Numbered from the stretch's first letter, positions 1-5,562 are shown. The stretch is 6,619 bases of DNA from Opitutaceae bacterium UBA6669 (GCA_002455175.1 DKKJ01000415.1:6716-13334), one strand, 5' to 3'. Numbers and translations are program-made. The notes: generated from the letters alone by a model not told the origin.

Positions 1-92
1 ACGAAGCCTACGCGGCAGGCGCTCAAAACGCCTATTTCGTCGACCCCAGCCCTCCCCTGACGGTCTCGGCTTCCGCCACCTATCGATTCTAA
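1..92 (+). CDS. C-terminal end of a probable TonB-dependent outer-membrane receptor (partial)
   Basis: An open frame enters from the left edge and ends at TAA (90-92), giving 29 residues that finish in PPLTVSASATYRF. Alternating polar and hydrophobic residues with a terminal phenylalanine are the usual last beta-strand of an outer-membrane barrel, where the C-terminal aromatic residue is the BAM recognition signal. TonB-dependent receptors in Verrucomicrobiota and Bacteroidota often end this way, after a proline-containing turn. The rest of the gene lies outside the window, so plug and barrel domains cannot be checked, and another beta-barrel protein is possible. If it is a receptor, it would import a ligand related to the hydrolase and sugar enzymes downstream. 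A strong terminator follows 15 bp later, so it is the last gene of its own transcript. Confidence 0.6.
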   Translation, partial: EAYAAGAQNAYFVDPSPPLTVSASATYRF

Positions 93-107
93 TTTGTTGT
101 TGTTCGC

Positions 108-144
108 AAGGCAGGCAGCACGTGGCGTGTTGCCTGCCTTTTTT
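108..144 (+). terminator. Strong Rho-independent terminator after the receptor gene
   Basis: AAGGCAGGCA (108-117) pairs perfectly with TGCCTGCCTT (131-140). The stem continues inward through GCACG and CGTGT with one G-U pair, giving about 15 bp closed by a three-base TGG loop. An unbroken T run (139-144) follows. This is a textbook intrinsic terminator for the upstream gene. The A's before the left arm could also let it act weakly on the other strand. Confidence 0.92.
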
Positions 145-190
145 GTTTCCCGTTTTCCTCACGCTTTCCCTCCCCTTTCCCATTCATGCT

Positions 191-210
191 TTGACAAACC
201 CCTGATAAAC
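191..210 (+). promoter_or_regulatory. Possible -35-like box and 11-bp-spaced direct repeat upstream of the isomerase gene
   Basis: TTGACA at 191-196 matches the -35 consensus exactly, but no good -10 hexamer lies 16-18 bp downstream, so it is not a convincing sigma-70 promoter. The same stretch holds TGACAAAC (192-199) and TGATAAAC (203-210), seven of eight bases identical and exactly 11 bp apart, about one helical turn. Such in-phase direct repeats are typical half-sites of AraC-type or similar activators. A promoter is expected somewhere in 145-247, because a terminator closes the previous gene. Confidence 0.3.
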
Positions 211-247
211 GCAGCGCCTGTCGTCGATCTCCGACCTCTTTCCATTC

Positions 248-1105
248 ATGACCCGCTCCAAAAACGCTCCCGCTCCCACCGACCGCCCCTTGCACCTCTT
301 CGCGACACTCTGGTCGCTTCGGCAATATCCGAGTAAGGCTCGGGAACTGTCTTGGGAAAAAAAGTTCGCAAGGGTCCGCGCCGCGGGTTTTCAGGGGGTG
401 ATGTCACCTCCACTTCCTAGCTTGGAAGAGCGTGGCGATCTTCGCTACCTCGCCATCACCAGCTTGGCTGAAACTCAAAAAGTCGCTCCTGCCCTGAAGG
501 CGATCCAAGCGCTCAAGGCCTTTGCTTTTGACGTCCAACTGGGGGACTACGACTCCAAACTTGAGGACATGGTCAAACTGGCGATCTACATTCGCGACAT
601 GGCCAAAGAAATCGGCCTCCCTTTCGCGATCGAAACGCACCGTAACACGTTCACAGAAACGCCCGAGGTCACCGTTGCCCTGTGTCGCGCTTATTTCGAA
701 AAAACGGGTGAGACGCTCCCACTCTGCCTTGATCACTCCCATTTCGCTGTGGTTCGACACCTTGCCCGCGACACGTTCTGGGAAAACCTGCGTGAACCCG
801 TAGAACTTCTTGCCGCAGCCACGCAGTTTCATCTCCGTCCTTTCAATGGGCACCATTGCCAAATTCCTGTGCTCAATAACGCTGGGCGCCGCACGCCCGA
901 GTACCGCGACTGGCTCGTCTACGCCGATTCACTTTTCCGCTACCTCAAGCGTCAGCCCACTCAGACACCCGTTCTAGCCGTCCCGGAGTTGGGTAACGCC
1001 GCACCGGCATATGGACTAAGCTGTTTTAGTGATACCTGGAAAGACGTCCTAACGGAGCAGAGCGATCTGCGTAAGCTCTGGTCGCGAGCCGGGCGCACAC
1101 CCTAG
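248..1105 (+). CDS. Xylose-isomerase-like TIM-barrel protein (sugar phosphate isomerase/epimerase family)
   Basis: A 285-residue cytoplasmic protein without signal peptide or membrane segments, of usual length for this family. The order of motifs fits an AP-endonuclease-2/xylose-isomerase-like barrel: WEKKFARVRAAGFQGV near residues 36-51 (first helix and strand), an IETHR segment with likely metal ligands Glu129 and His131, LDHSH at 161-165 with Asp162 and His165, HLRPFNGHH at 195-203, and VPELG with Glu247 near the end. Those four regions normally hold the divalent metal of sugar isomerases and epimerases. The substrate cannot be read from the sequence. The ATG at 248 has no Shine-Dalgarno but a pyrimidine-rich tract (235-247). 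The gene is first of a two-gene unit with the exported propeller protein, suggesting it handles a sugar or sugar acid released by that protein. Family call is firm, exact reaction unknown. Confidence 0.85.
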   Translation: MTRSKNAPAPTDRPLHLFATLWSLRQYPSKARELSWEKKFARVRAAGFQGVMSPPLPSLEERGDLRYLAITSLAETQKVAPALKAIQALKAFAFDVQLGDYDSKLEDMVKLAIYIRDMAKEIGLPFAIETHRNTFTETPEVTVALCRAYFEKTGETLPLCLDHSHFAVVRHLARDTFWENLREPVELLAAATQFHLRPFNGHHCQIPVLNNAGRRTPEYRDWLVYADSLFRYLKRQPTQTPVLAVPELGNAAPAYGLSCFSDTWKDVLTEQSDLRKLWSRAGRTP

Positions 1106-1116
1106 TCACTTATTTT

Positions 1117-2502
1117 ATGATACAACCTCTCCTGTCACAGGCAGTCGCTGGTTTTCTCCTCACGTCGGTCATCTCGTCAACGCTGGCTGCAGCGGATTCG
1201 GCCAAGCCGATTGATCCTTACAATGTCCCGGTAGCCGTTAAGGCCAACAACCATCCTGAGACGCTGCAGCAGAACCGCCGTGTCAGTCTGAAATTTGGAC
1301 CCGAGCAACTGATCATCCCAGGGGGACTTCAGCCCTCTATGCTAGTTACCAAGACCGGCGCTCGTGTGGTCCAGTCGCAGATGCCCGAAAGACCCTTCCC
1401 GTCGAATCGCCAAGCGTCAAATTGGGCGATGGGCACTTACATCTCCCGAGATGAGGGAAAAAACTGGAAACGCCTACCGCTGACTCCGGGAGAAAACGGT
1501 CTCAACATGGAAGGCGGTGCGATCCAACTCCGCGATGGCTTGATCCTCGCATTGGACACATTCGTCACGCCAGGGCCCACACCCGAGATTGGACTGGGGC
1601 AAATCTACCTCTCGAGAGATGATTGGAAGACGCTCGAAGGCCCGATCGAAGCGGTGTTCCATCTCCCTGGCGTCGTGTATTCAGGATCCTCCGACGATGC
1701 AGGCCGCCCTTACCAAGCTGCTCGAGCTCATCGACGGATCATCGAATTACCCAATGGCGATCTCCTCACCACCCTTTACGGCTGGTTTAAAGGTGATGAA
1801 GCCCGTTCCGGCTATATGCCGACGATGAAAAAGACGCGGGTCTTCCTCGTGCGCTCGCCGGATCGGGGTCGCACCTGGAATCTCGTTTCGACAGTGGCCG
1901 TAGGACCCGACATCGGAACTGAGGGCTATGGGGAAGCGGTGCTCGAACGTATCCGTAAAGGCCCTCTGGCGGGGCGCTTACTTTGCCAGATGCGCACAGG
2001 ACGTGAATTACGGGAAACCTACTCTGATGACGAAGGCAAAACCTGGGTACCGGCGTACCCTCGTGTGTTCGCCGACTTAGACGTGTATCGTACAGAAAAG
2101 TGGGTGGAGATGTTCCGAGGTGCGCTCGATAAGCAAGGACGTCCCATCGACAATAATCCCGTCGAGTTGATTGGCGCCGTCGTGGATCCCGATCTTCTTG
2201 TCCTACGTAGCGGTATAATCGTGGCCACCTTCGGAGTACGCGTGCCACCTCGCGCCTGCTGGCCACGCGCTGAGCACCCTTGGAACGGGAACTATCTGGC
2301 GATCAGTTTGGACGACGGAAAAACCTGGGACCACGTGGTTCGCCTTAACTCTGGCGTCCGCACGACGCACTATACGGCCATCGAAGAAACCCCCACCGAC
2401 AATCAGATCTACCTCGCCTACGATCTGGGCGATTGGCGCAGTGGACAGGGTCGCTCCACTTATGGACGAACCGTGGACATCTCCCTGAAAGCCGTTCACT
2501 AA
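1117..2502 (+). CDS. Exported Asp-box (BNR) beta-propeller, sialidase-superfamily protein
   Basis: A 461-residue protein with a probable Sec signal peptide: hydrophobic core at residues 9-23, then an Ala-Ala-Ala site near 24-26, and no lipobox. Four clear Asp-boxes (S-x-D-x-G-x-x-W) start at Ser110, Ser247, Ser303 and Ser397, with a degenerate one at Ser166 (SRDDW). This repeat marks the six-bladed propeller of the sialidase superfamily. Possible active-site residues by position are Glu273 (YGEAV), Arg293 (QMRTG) and Tyr419 (THYTA). The R-I-P signature that supplies the first arginine of sialidases is not present: the corresponding stretch appears to be IIPGG at 66-70. Automatic naming as exo-alpha-sialidase is therefore uncertain; another glycosidase, a lyase or a binding role is possible. 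It starts 11 bp after the isomerase-like gene, is probably co-transcribed with it, and ends at a terminator. The start has no recognisable ribosome-binding site. Confidence 0.85.
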   Translation: MIQPLLSQAVAGFLLTSVISSTLAAADSAKPIDPYNVPVAVKANNHPETLQQNRRVSLKFGPEQLIIPGGLQPSMLVTKTGARVVQSQMPERPFPSNRQASNWAMGTYISRDEGKNWKRLPLTPGENGLNMEGGAIQLRDGLILALDTFVTPGPTPEIGLGQIYLSRDDWKTLEGPIEAVFHLPGVVYSGSSDDAGRPYQAARAHRRIIELPNGDLLTTLYGWFKGDEARSGYMPTMKKTRVFLVRSPDRGRTWNLVSTVAVGPDIGTEGYGEAVLERIRKGPLAGRLLCQMRTGRELRETYSDDEGKTWVPAYPRVFADLDVYRTEKWVEMFRGALDKQGRPIDNNPVELIGAVVDPDLLVLRSGIIVATFGVRVPPRACWPRAEHPWNGNYLAISLDDGKTWDHVVRLNSGVRTTHYTAIEETPTDNQIYLAYDLGDWRSGQGRSTYGRTVDISLKAVH

Positions 2503-2511
2503 CAAAATCAC

Positions 2512-2548
2512 GGCGCGCCCGATAGAGGAAACTTGTGGCGCGCTTTTT
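2512..2548 (+). terminator. Rho-independent terminator after the propeller gene
   Basis: GCGCGCC (2513-2519) pairs with GGCGCGC (2537-2543) around a 17-base loop, with one more G-U pair possible at the base, followed directly by five T's (2544-2548). The stem is pure G+C. It lies 10 bp after the stop codon and separates the isomerase/propeller unit from the dioxygenase gene. Confidence 0.85.
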
Positions 2549-2556
2549 ATTTCGCT

Positions 2557-2583
2557 ACTTTGGCTTAAAAATGAGGCCAAGTG
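2557..2583. repeat. Imperfect palindrome upstream of the dioxygenase gene
   Basis: TTGGC (2560-2564) is the complement of GCCAA (2576-2580), and the symmetry extends inward by a T·G and a T-A pair and outward imperfectly (ACT versus GT with one base skipped). It surrounds an A-rich centre (AAAAATG). It sits between a terminator and the next gene, where a promoter is expected, so a regulator site is plausible. A hairpin by chance is equally possible. Confidence 0.3.
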
Positions 2584-2632
2584 AACTCCCTTGAGACGCC
2601 CATGAGCGCAAGCAAAAGTCCGGATGCTCCCA

Positions 2633-2649
2633 GATCTCATGGTGAGATC
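2633..2649. promoter_or_regulatory. Perfect 7-bp-arm palindrome, candidate operator ahead of the dioxygenase gene
   Basis: GATCTCA (2633-2639) and TGAGATC (2643-2649) are exact reverse complements around TGG, 24 bp before the preferred start codon at 2674. Size and symmetry suit a dimeric helix-turn-helix repressor such as the GntR/LacI-type regulator encoded one gene downstream, which would make this a local operator. As RNA it could also form a small stem-loop in the leader. The link to any specific regulator is inference. Confidence 0.45.
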
Positions 2650-2673
2650 GGAAGTGGTCATCTCTCTTCTCCT

Positions 2674-3447
2674 ATGAGTTCAACATCGGATCTCGATAAG
2701 CTGCGCGAGCAGTATGAAGCAGACGGTTTCGTCATCATCCGGAACCTTTTCACGCCGGACCAGTTCAAAGAACTTCAAGCTAACCTTGATCGCTATGTGC
2801 GTGAGGTCGTGCCAACACTCCCAAAAGACCAGGCATTTTTTGACGACTATTCCAAACCGGACACGCTCCGGAAAATGCAGTCATTAAATCGTCACGATCC
2901 TTGGTTTGCCAAGTTCATGGCCGAGGGACCGCACATCGCGATTCAATCCCACCTTATGCGCGACCGCGCCGTTCCACAGGGGCTTGAATGGTTCGACAAA
3001 CTGCCGTACGATACCAACGCCACACCGGCGCACCAAGACGGGTATTATTGGAACCGCACGCCCGACATCGCCGGCGGTATCTGGATCGCGATGGATCCCG
3101 TCGATCGTCAGAATGGATGCATGTGGTATGCCCGTGGATCCCATAAGCTGGGAATTAAACCTCACGGCGCCAGTGGCGTCTTGGGTTTCAGCCAGGGACC
3201 CGTCGACTTTGATCCCAAGACCGTCGACGCTGTTCCGATTGAGCTGCAACCGGGTGAGGCCGTTGCGCATTCGAGTGCAACTATTCATTGGACAGAAACC
3301 AATCGCGTAAATCGACACCGTAGAGCAGTCGCGACGTTTTGTTTCGGAGCCTCAACGCGACGCGACGAACAAAAGCACCAAGCTTACATGGACAGCTTGA
3401 AGGCACAGCTAGAGAAACGCGGGATTGCATCGACCACAAAAGCCTAG
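2674..3447 (+). CDS. PhyH (phytanoyl-CoA dioxygenase) family Fe(II)/2-oxoglutarate oxygenase
   Basis: A 257-residue cytoplasmic protein from the chosen start, normal for bacterial PhyH proteins. It opens with LDKLREQYEADGFVIIRNLF, the typical first helix and strand. The HxD iron ligands are in PAHQDGYYW (His120, Asp122 in this numbering), followed by GGIWIAMDPVDRQNGCMW and the ARGSH turn. The distal iron ligand is probably His205 in ATIHW, and the 2-oxoglutarate-binding arginine Arg216 in NRHRRA. All catalytic residues appear intact, so it should hydroxylate or oxidatively cleave a small molecule; its substrate is unknown and need not be an acyl-CoA. The frame stays open to a GTG at 2581 and an ATG at 2602, but the extra 24-31 residues are Ser/Pro/Gly-rich without domain character and overlap a palindrome. 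ATG 2674 is preceded by 13 straight pyrimidines, like other starts here. The regulator gene follows after 29 bp. Confidence 0.88.
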   Translation: MSSTSDLDKLREQYEADGFVIIRNLFTPDQFKELQANLDRYVREVVPTLPKDQAFFDDYSKPDTLRKMQSLNRHDPWFAKFMAEGPHIAIQSHLMRDRAVPQGLEWFDKLPYDTNATPAHQDGYYWNRTPDIAGGIWIAMDPVDRQNGCMWYARGSHKLGIKPHGASGVLGFSQGPVDFDPKTVDAVPIELQPGEAVAHSSATIHWTETNRVNRHRRAVATFCFGASTRRDEQKHQAYMDSLKAQLEKRGIASTTKA

Positions 3448-3461
3448 ACCGCTGGTCAGGC
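3442..3461 (+). other. Stem-loop over the dioxygenase stop codon
   Basis: GCCT (3442-3445) pairs with AGGC (3458-3461) and GACC (3447-3450) with GGTC (3454-3457), with A3446 bulged and a three-base GCT loop: eight base pairs spanning the stop codon. No T run follows, so it is not an intrinsic terminator. It could stabilise the 3' end of the dioxygenase message or form part of the leader of the regulator gene. Confidence 0.4.
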
Positions 3462-3546
3462 CGCCGAAGAAAGCTCATGTTCAAAAAGTCCGCGCCGCTT
3501 CTTCGACAGGAAAAGCAGCCCCGGCAAAGGCCTCTTTCTTCGGCGG
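3461..3546 (+). repeat. Perfect 13-bp inverted repeat bracketing the regulator start codon
   Basis: CCGCCGAAGAAAG (3461-3473) and CTTTCTTCGGCGG (3534-3546) are exact reverse complements separated by 60 bases. The left arm contains the purine-rich GAAGAAAG, the only Shine-Dalgarno-like stretch before the ATG at 3477, so pairing would hide the ribosome-binding site. The right arm can instead pair with the next bases: CGGCG (3541-3545) with CGCCG (3550-3554), followed by CTTGTTTT. A third, weaker partner for the left arm is TTCTTCG (3499-3505). The repeat is seen directly; a regulatory role is inference. Confidence 0.6.
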
Positions 3547-4592
3547 TATCGCCGCTTGTTTTGCAGAGTAAGTCTCATCAGTTAGCCGAACACCTACGCC
3601 ATGCTCTCGCCCGGGGTGAGTTGGACGATCCCCTTCCCCCCAGCAGAATCTGGAGCCATCAGTTGGGTGTCAGTCGTCGGACCCTTGATGCCACACTTCA
3701 CACGCTTCAACACCAGGGTCTCATCCGCATCACGCCAAGAGGTGCAACTGTCGTGCGGCGCTCGGACCAGCAGAGCCGCACGACACGTGAGATTCCTCAG
3801 GCTGTGCGCGCCCTTACCTTCGCTGGGTACGAACGACATGCATTCGTAGAAACGTTTAGTCTCATGCAAGAGCGCCTGCGTCCTCGAGGGATCGCGGTGC
3901 GTTGGGAAATCTGCCGTCCCTCCCGCCTCCGAGAACTCGCGGAGCGCAGTCCGCAGGCACAGGAGCTTTTTCTACTGGCGTCAGTTCCATCGACTTATCA
4001 ACGCCTCTTCGCGGAACGGAAACACGCCACCATCGTACTGGGTGAAGTCGCTCATGGCATTCCCTTACCTTATGTGAATGTCGATCAGACCAGCGCGGTG
4101 CGTCATGCTGTATTTCATCTTTTGCAACGCGGAATTTCCCAGCTGCACTTTGTTCACGCTCAGGTCGACTCCGTGGGGATCGCCACCGCAGTCGATACCT
4201 TTCGTACGGCCTGCCAGTCATGGAGGAAGTCGCCGGTTACGTTGTTCATTCACCCGACAAAGCTCGATCGAAACTCACTTCTCGTCTCCTGTCGACGACT
4301 CGCACGAGCCTGGAAAGGTCAGCAAGGTGTCATCGTCCTCGCACCAGTTCCTATGACAATGGTAACGACGGCACTGCTTCACCATGGGGTGACGTTGCCC
4401 CATCAATCAGAACTCGTGGCGTTGTTCCATCGCCTGGAAACGGTCTCCCTCTACACGCCATTTATTCACTACCGCTCTCCCACGCTACGGGTGATTCATC
4501 ATCTGACCGCGGCGTCAGTGGGATACTTTCAAAGTGGTGAGGTCCCCGCACTGCGAAAAAATCTTTCAGCGGACATGAAACGCGTCGCTTAG
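3477..4592 (+). CDS. GntR-type transcriptional regulator with LacI-like effector domain
   Basis: A 371-residue cytoplasmic DNA-binding protein. Residues about 28-93 form a winged helix of the GntR type: LAEHLRHALARGEL, then PPSRIWSHQLGVSRRTLDATLHTLQHQGLI and a wing ending RGATVV. From about 105 onward the pattern is of LacI/periplasmic-binding-protein sensor domains, clearest at PYVNVDQTSAVRHAVFHLL near 198-216 and GISQLHFVHA near 219-228. This hybrid layout is that of Bacillus AraR, which binds a sugar. The sensor domain looks divergent and no ligand can be predicted. The frame extends upstream to 3339, but those 46 residues overlap the dioxygenase gene and carry no domain, while ATG 3477 has GAAGAAAG 4-11 bases before it. 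It probably regulates the dioxygenase gene and itself. It converges with the FCD regulator without a visible terminator in between. Confidence 0.85.
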   Translation: MFKKSAPLLRQEKQPRQRPLSSAVSPLVLQSKSHQLAEHLRHALARGELDDPLPPSRIWSHQLGVSRRTLDATLHTLQHQGLIRITPRGATVVRRSDQQSRTTREIPQAVRALTFAGYERHAFVETFSLMQERLRPRGIAVRWEICRPSRLRELAERSPQAQELFLLASVPSTYQRLFAERKHATIVLGEVAHGIPLPYVNVDQTSAVRHAVFHLLQRGISQLHFVHAQVDSVGIATAVDTFRTACQSWRKSPVTLFIHPTKLDRNSLLVSCRRLARAWKGQQGVIVLAPVPMTMVTTALLHHGVTLPHQSELVALFHRLETVSLYTPFIHYRSPTLRVIHHLTAASVGYFQSGEVPALRKNLSADMKRVA

Positions 4593-4701
4593 ACCGCCGA
4601 CCTCGACAGCCAAAGCCTACCTAACCGGCAGACCAATCGGTCGCCAAACTGCATACAAAGAAATACAGTTATGGAAACTAACCTTCTACTGACGTCCCAC
4701 A

Positions 4702-5445
4702 CTACGAACTGTAAGCCAGCTCTTCCGGTGATAACTCCCGCGCGATCACTCCACTTTCCACGCGGGTCATCAGCAACAGGCTGTGGTCGATCATTTCCTG
4801 GAGATGAAACTCCATCTCCCGCTTGGCTGCGGCCGGATCAGACGCAGCAATCGCCGTGTAAATGTCCTGGTGCTTCTCGAGGACGCTCTGACGGCGGGCA
4901 TCGGCCTCAACCTTGGGAACAGGCTGTTTGTCCATCGACGTGCCCGAGACGACGCGGTTGATAAGATGGAGACGCAAAATCTCTTTCTTCATCAGGTCGT
5001 TCTTCGCCGCCGTCATCACGGCAATGTGAAAGCGCACATCCTCATGGATCAACTCTGCCAAAAGGGGCTGTTCGCTGGCATCGCGCGCGATCTGCTCCGT
5101 CAAGCGCTTCATCGCCGTCAGGGCGAACTGAATTTCTCGGAGATCGCTTTCGGTGTGGTTTCTCGCAGCCAGTCCGGCCGCATGGCTTTCCAAGGCAAGT
5201 CGGAGATCACACATCTCGCTGAACTCCTTCAACTCCATCTTCTTAACGTTAGCGCCTAAATGAGCACGAATACTGACCAACCCATCTGTCTCCAACTTCC
5301 GAAGAGCGTCCCTGACTGGCGTTCGACTGACCTTAATATCCCGCGCAAGCACTTCGGTCAGCAAGGGATGTCCGGGCGGAAACTCGCCGCTCAAGATCCT
5401 TTTCCGAATGTAATCGTAGGCGATATCTGTGTTGACACTTTTCAT
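4702..5445 (-). CDS. GntR family regulator, FadR/FCD subfamily
   Basis: A 247-residue regulator of standard length. Residues 5-66 are the winged helix: IAYDYIRKRILSGEFPPG, LLTEVLARDIKVSRTPVRDALRKLETDGLV and a short wing. Residues about 73-225 are an all-helical FCD domain with CDLRLALESHAA at 79-90, and the metal-ligand pattern Asp136 and His140 (EDVRFH), His192 (EKHQD) and His214 (EFHLQEM). FCD proteins with these ligands usually bind a metal plus a small carboxylate such as a sugar acid or organic acid. The start ATG (5443-5445) sits directly before the winged helix. The gene is divergent from the Gfo/Idh gene with 126 bp between, the classic layout for a local regulator of that gene. A candidate promoter and palindromic operator lie just upstream. 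I see no clear terminator beyond its stop codon. Confidence 0.9.
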   Translation of the reverse strand: MKSVNTDIAYDYIRKRILSGEFPPGHPLLTEVLARDIKVSRTPVRDALRKLETDGLVSIRAHLGANVKKMELKEFSEMCDLRLALESHAAGLAARNHTESDLREIQFALTAMKRLTEQIARDASEQPLLAELIHEDVRFHIAVMTAAKNDLMKKEILRLHLINRVVSGTSMDKQPVPKVEADARRQSVLEKHQDIYTAIAASDPAAAKREMEFHLQEMIDHSLLLMTRVESGVIARELSPEELAYSS

Positions 5446-5455
5446 GAGCAGGACG

Positions 5456-5483
5456 TTAATACGAATGTATACACCAAAGACAA
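5456..5483 (-). promoter_or_regulatory. Candidate sigma-70-like promoter of the FCD regulator
   Basis: Read on the minus strand, TTGTCT (complement of 5478-5483) and TATTAA (complement of 5456-5461) are spaced by 16 bp and fall 10-11 bp before the start codon, so the transcript would be nearly leaderless. Each box matches four of the six consensus bases. The A+T-rich stretch is the best promoter candidate in this intergenic region. Confidence 0.4.
5466..5473. promoter_or_regulatory. TGTATACA palindrome, candidate GntR/FCD operator
   Basis: A perfect 8-bp palindrome lies between the divergent regulator and oxidoreductase genes and inside the spacer of the candidate regulator promoter. Operators of FadR-type GntR proteins are commonly short palindromes of the form TNGTNNNACNA or TGTATACA-like, so this is a natural site for the regulator encoded next to it. 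Binding here would repress the regulator and could also affect the oxidoreductase gene. An 8-bp palindrome alone can arise by chance; position is the main support. Confidence 0.5.
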
Positions 5484-5493
5484 TAGCAAATTA

Positions 5494-5562
5494 AGGTCGA
5501 TTCAGACCCACGCCTCCATCTTGAACCAGGCACGTCCCGTCTTCGTTTGAATCAATCGACCT
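5494..5562 (+). repeat. 9-bp inverted repeat in the leader of the oxidoreductase gene
   Basis: AGGTCGATT (5494-5502) and AATCGACCT (5554-5562) are exact reverse complements 51 bases apart. GATTCA (5499-5504) and TGAATC (5548-5553) also match, so the stem can extend with slippage. The right arm ends 9 bases before the start codon at 5572. If the transcript begins upstream of 5494, the region next to the start would be folded; alternatively the arms may be two regulator half-sites. Confidence 0.45.

Noticed and set aside
404..862. 152-codon open frame on the minus strand
   Set aside because: It lies wholly inside the isomerase-like gene, which has clear family motifs. The antisense product shows no recognisable domain.
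1787..2266. 159-codon minus-strand open frame
   Set aside because: It is antisense to the propeller gene and rich in Arg, Ser and Pro, as shadow frames of G+C-rich genes are. The sense strand carries conserved Asp-boxes.
2512..2519. GGCGCGCC self-palindrome considered as an operator
   Set aside because: It is better explained as the left arm of the intrinsic terminator, with its partner at 2537-2543 and the T run after it.
2571..2594. Seven-codon frame ATG...TGA as a leader peptide
   Set aside because: It is very short, has no ribosome-binding site and no run of regulatory codons, and no attenuator follows it.
2203..2661. 152-codon minus-strand open frame spanning the end of the propeller gene and the dioxygenase promoter
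   Set aside because: It crosses a terminator and a regulatory region, overlaps two well-supported genes and has no domain character.
3339..3476. Longer start for the GntR/LacI regulator (46 extra codons)
   Set aside because: It overlaps the 3' end of the dioxygenase gene by 109 bp, carries no domain and lacks the GAAGAAAG sequence found before ATG 3477.
4593..4701. Terminator between the two convergent regulator genes
   Set aside because: Only weak stems were found (GACC/GGTC at 4631-4642 and AACTG/CAGTT at 4647-4670), neither followed by a T run on either strand. Nothing else was seen in this gap.
4783..5259. 158-codon plus-strand open frame
   Set aside because: It is the antisense shadow of the FCD regulator, whose winged helix and metal ligands are clear on the minus strand.
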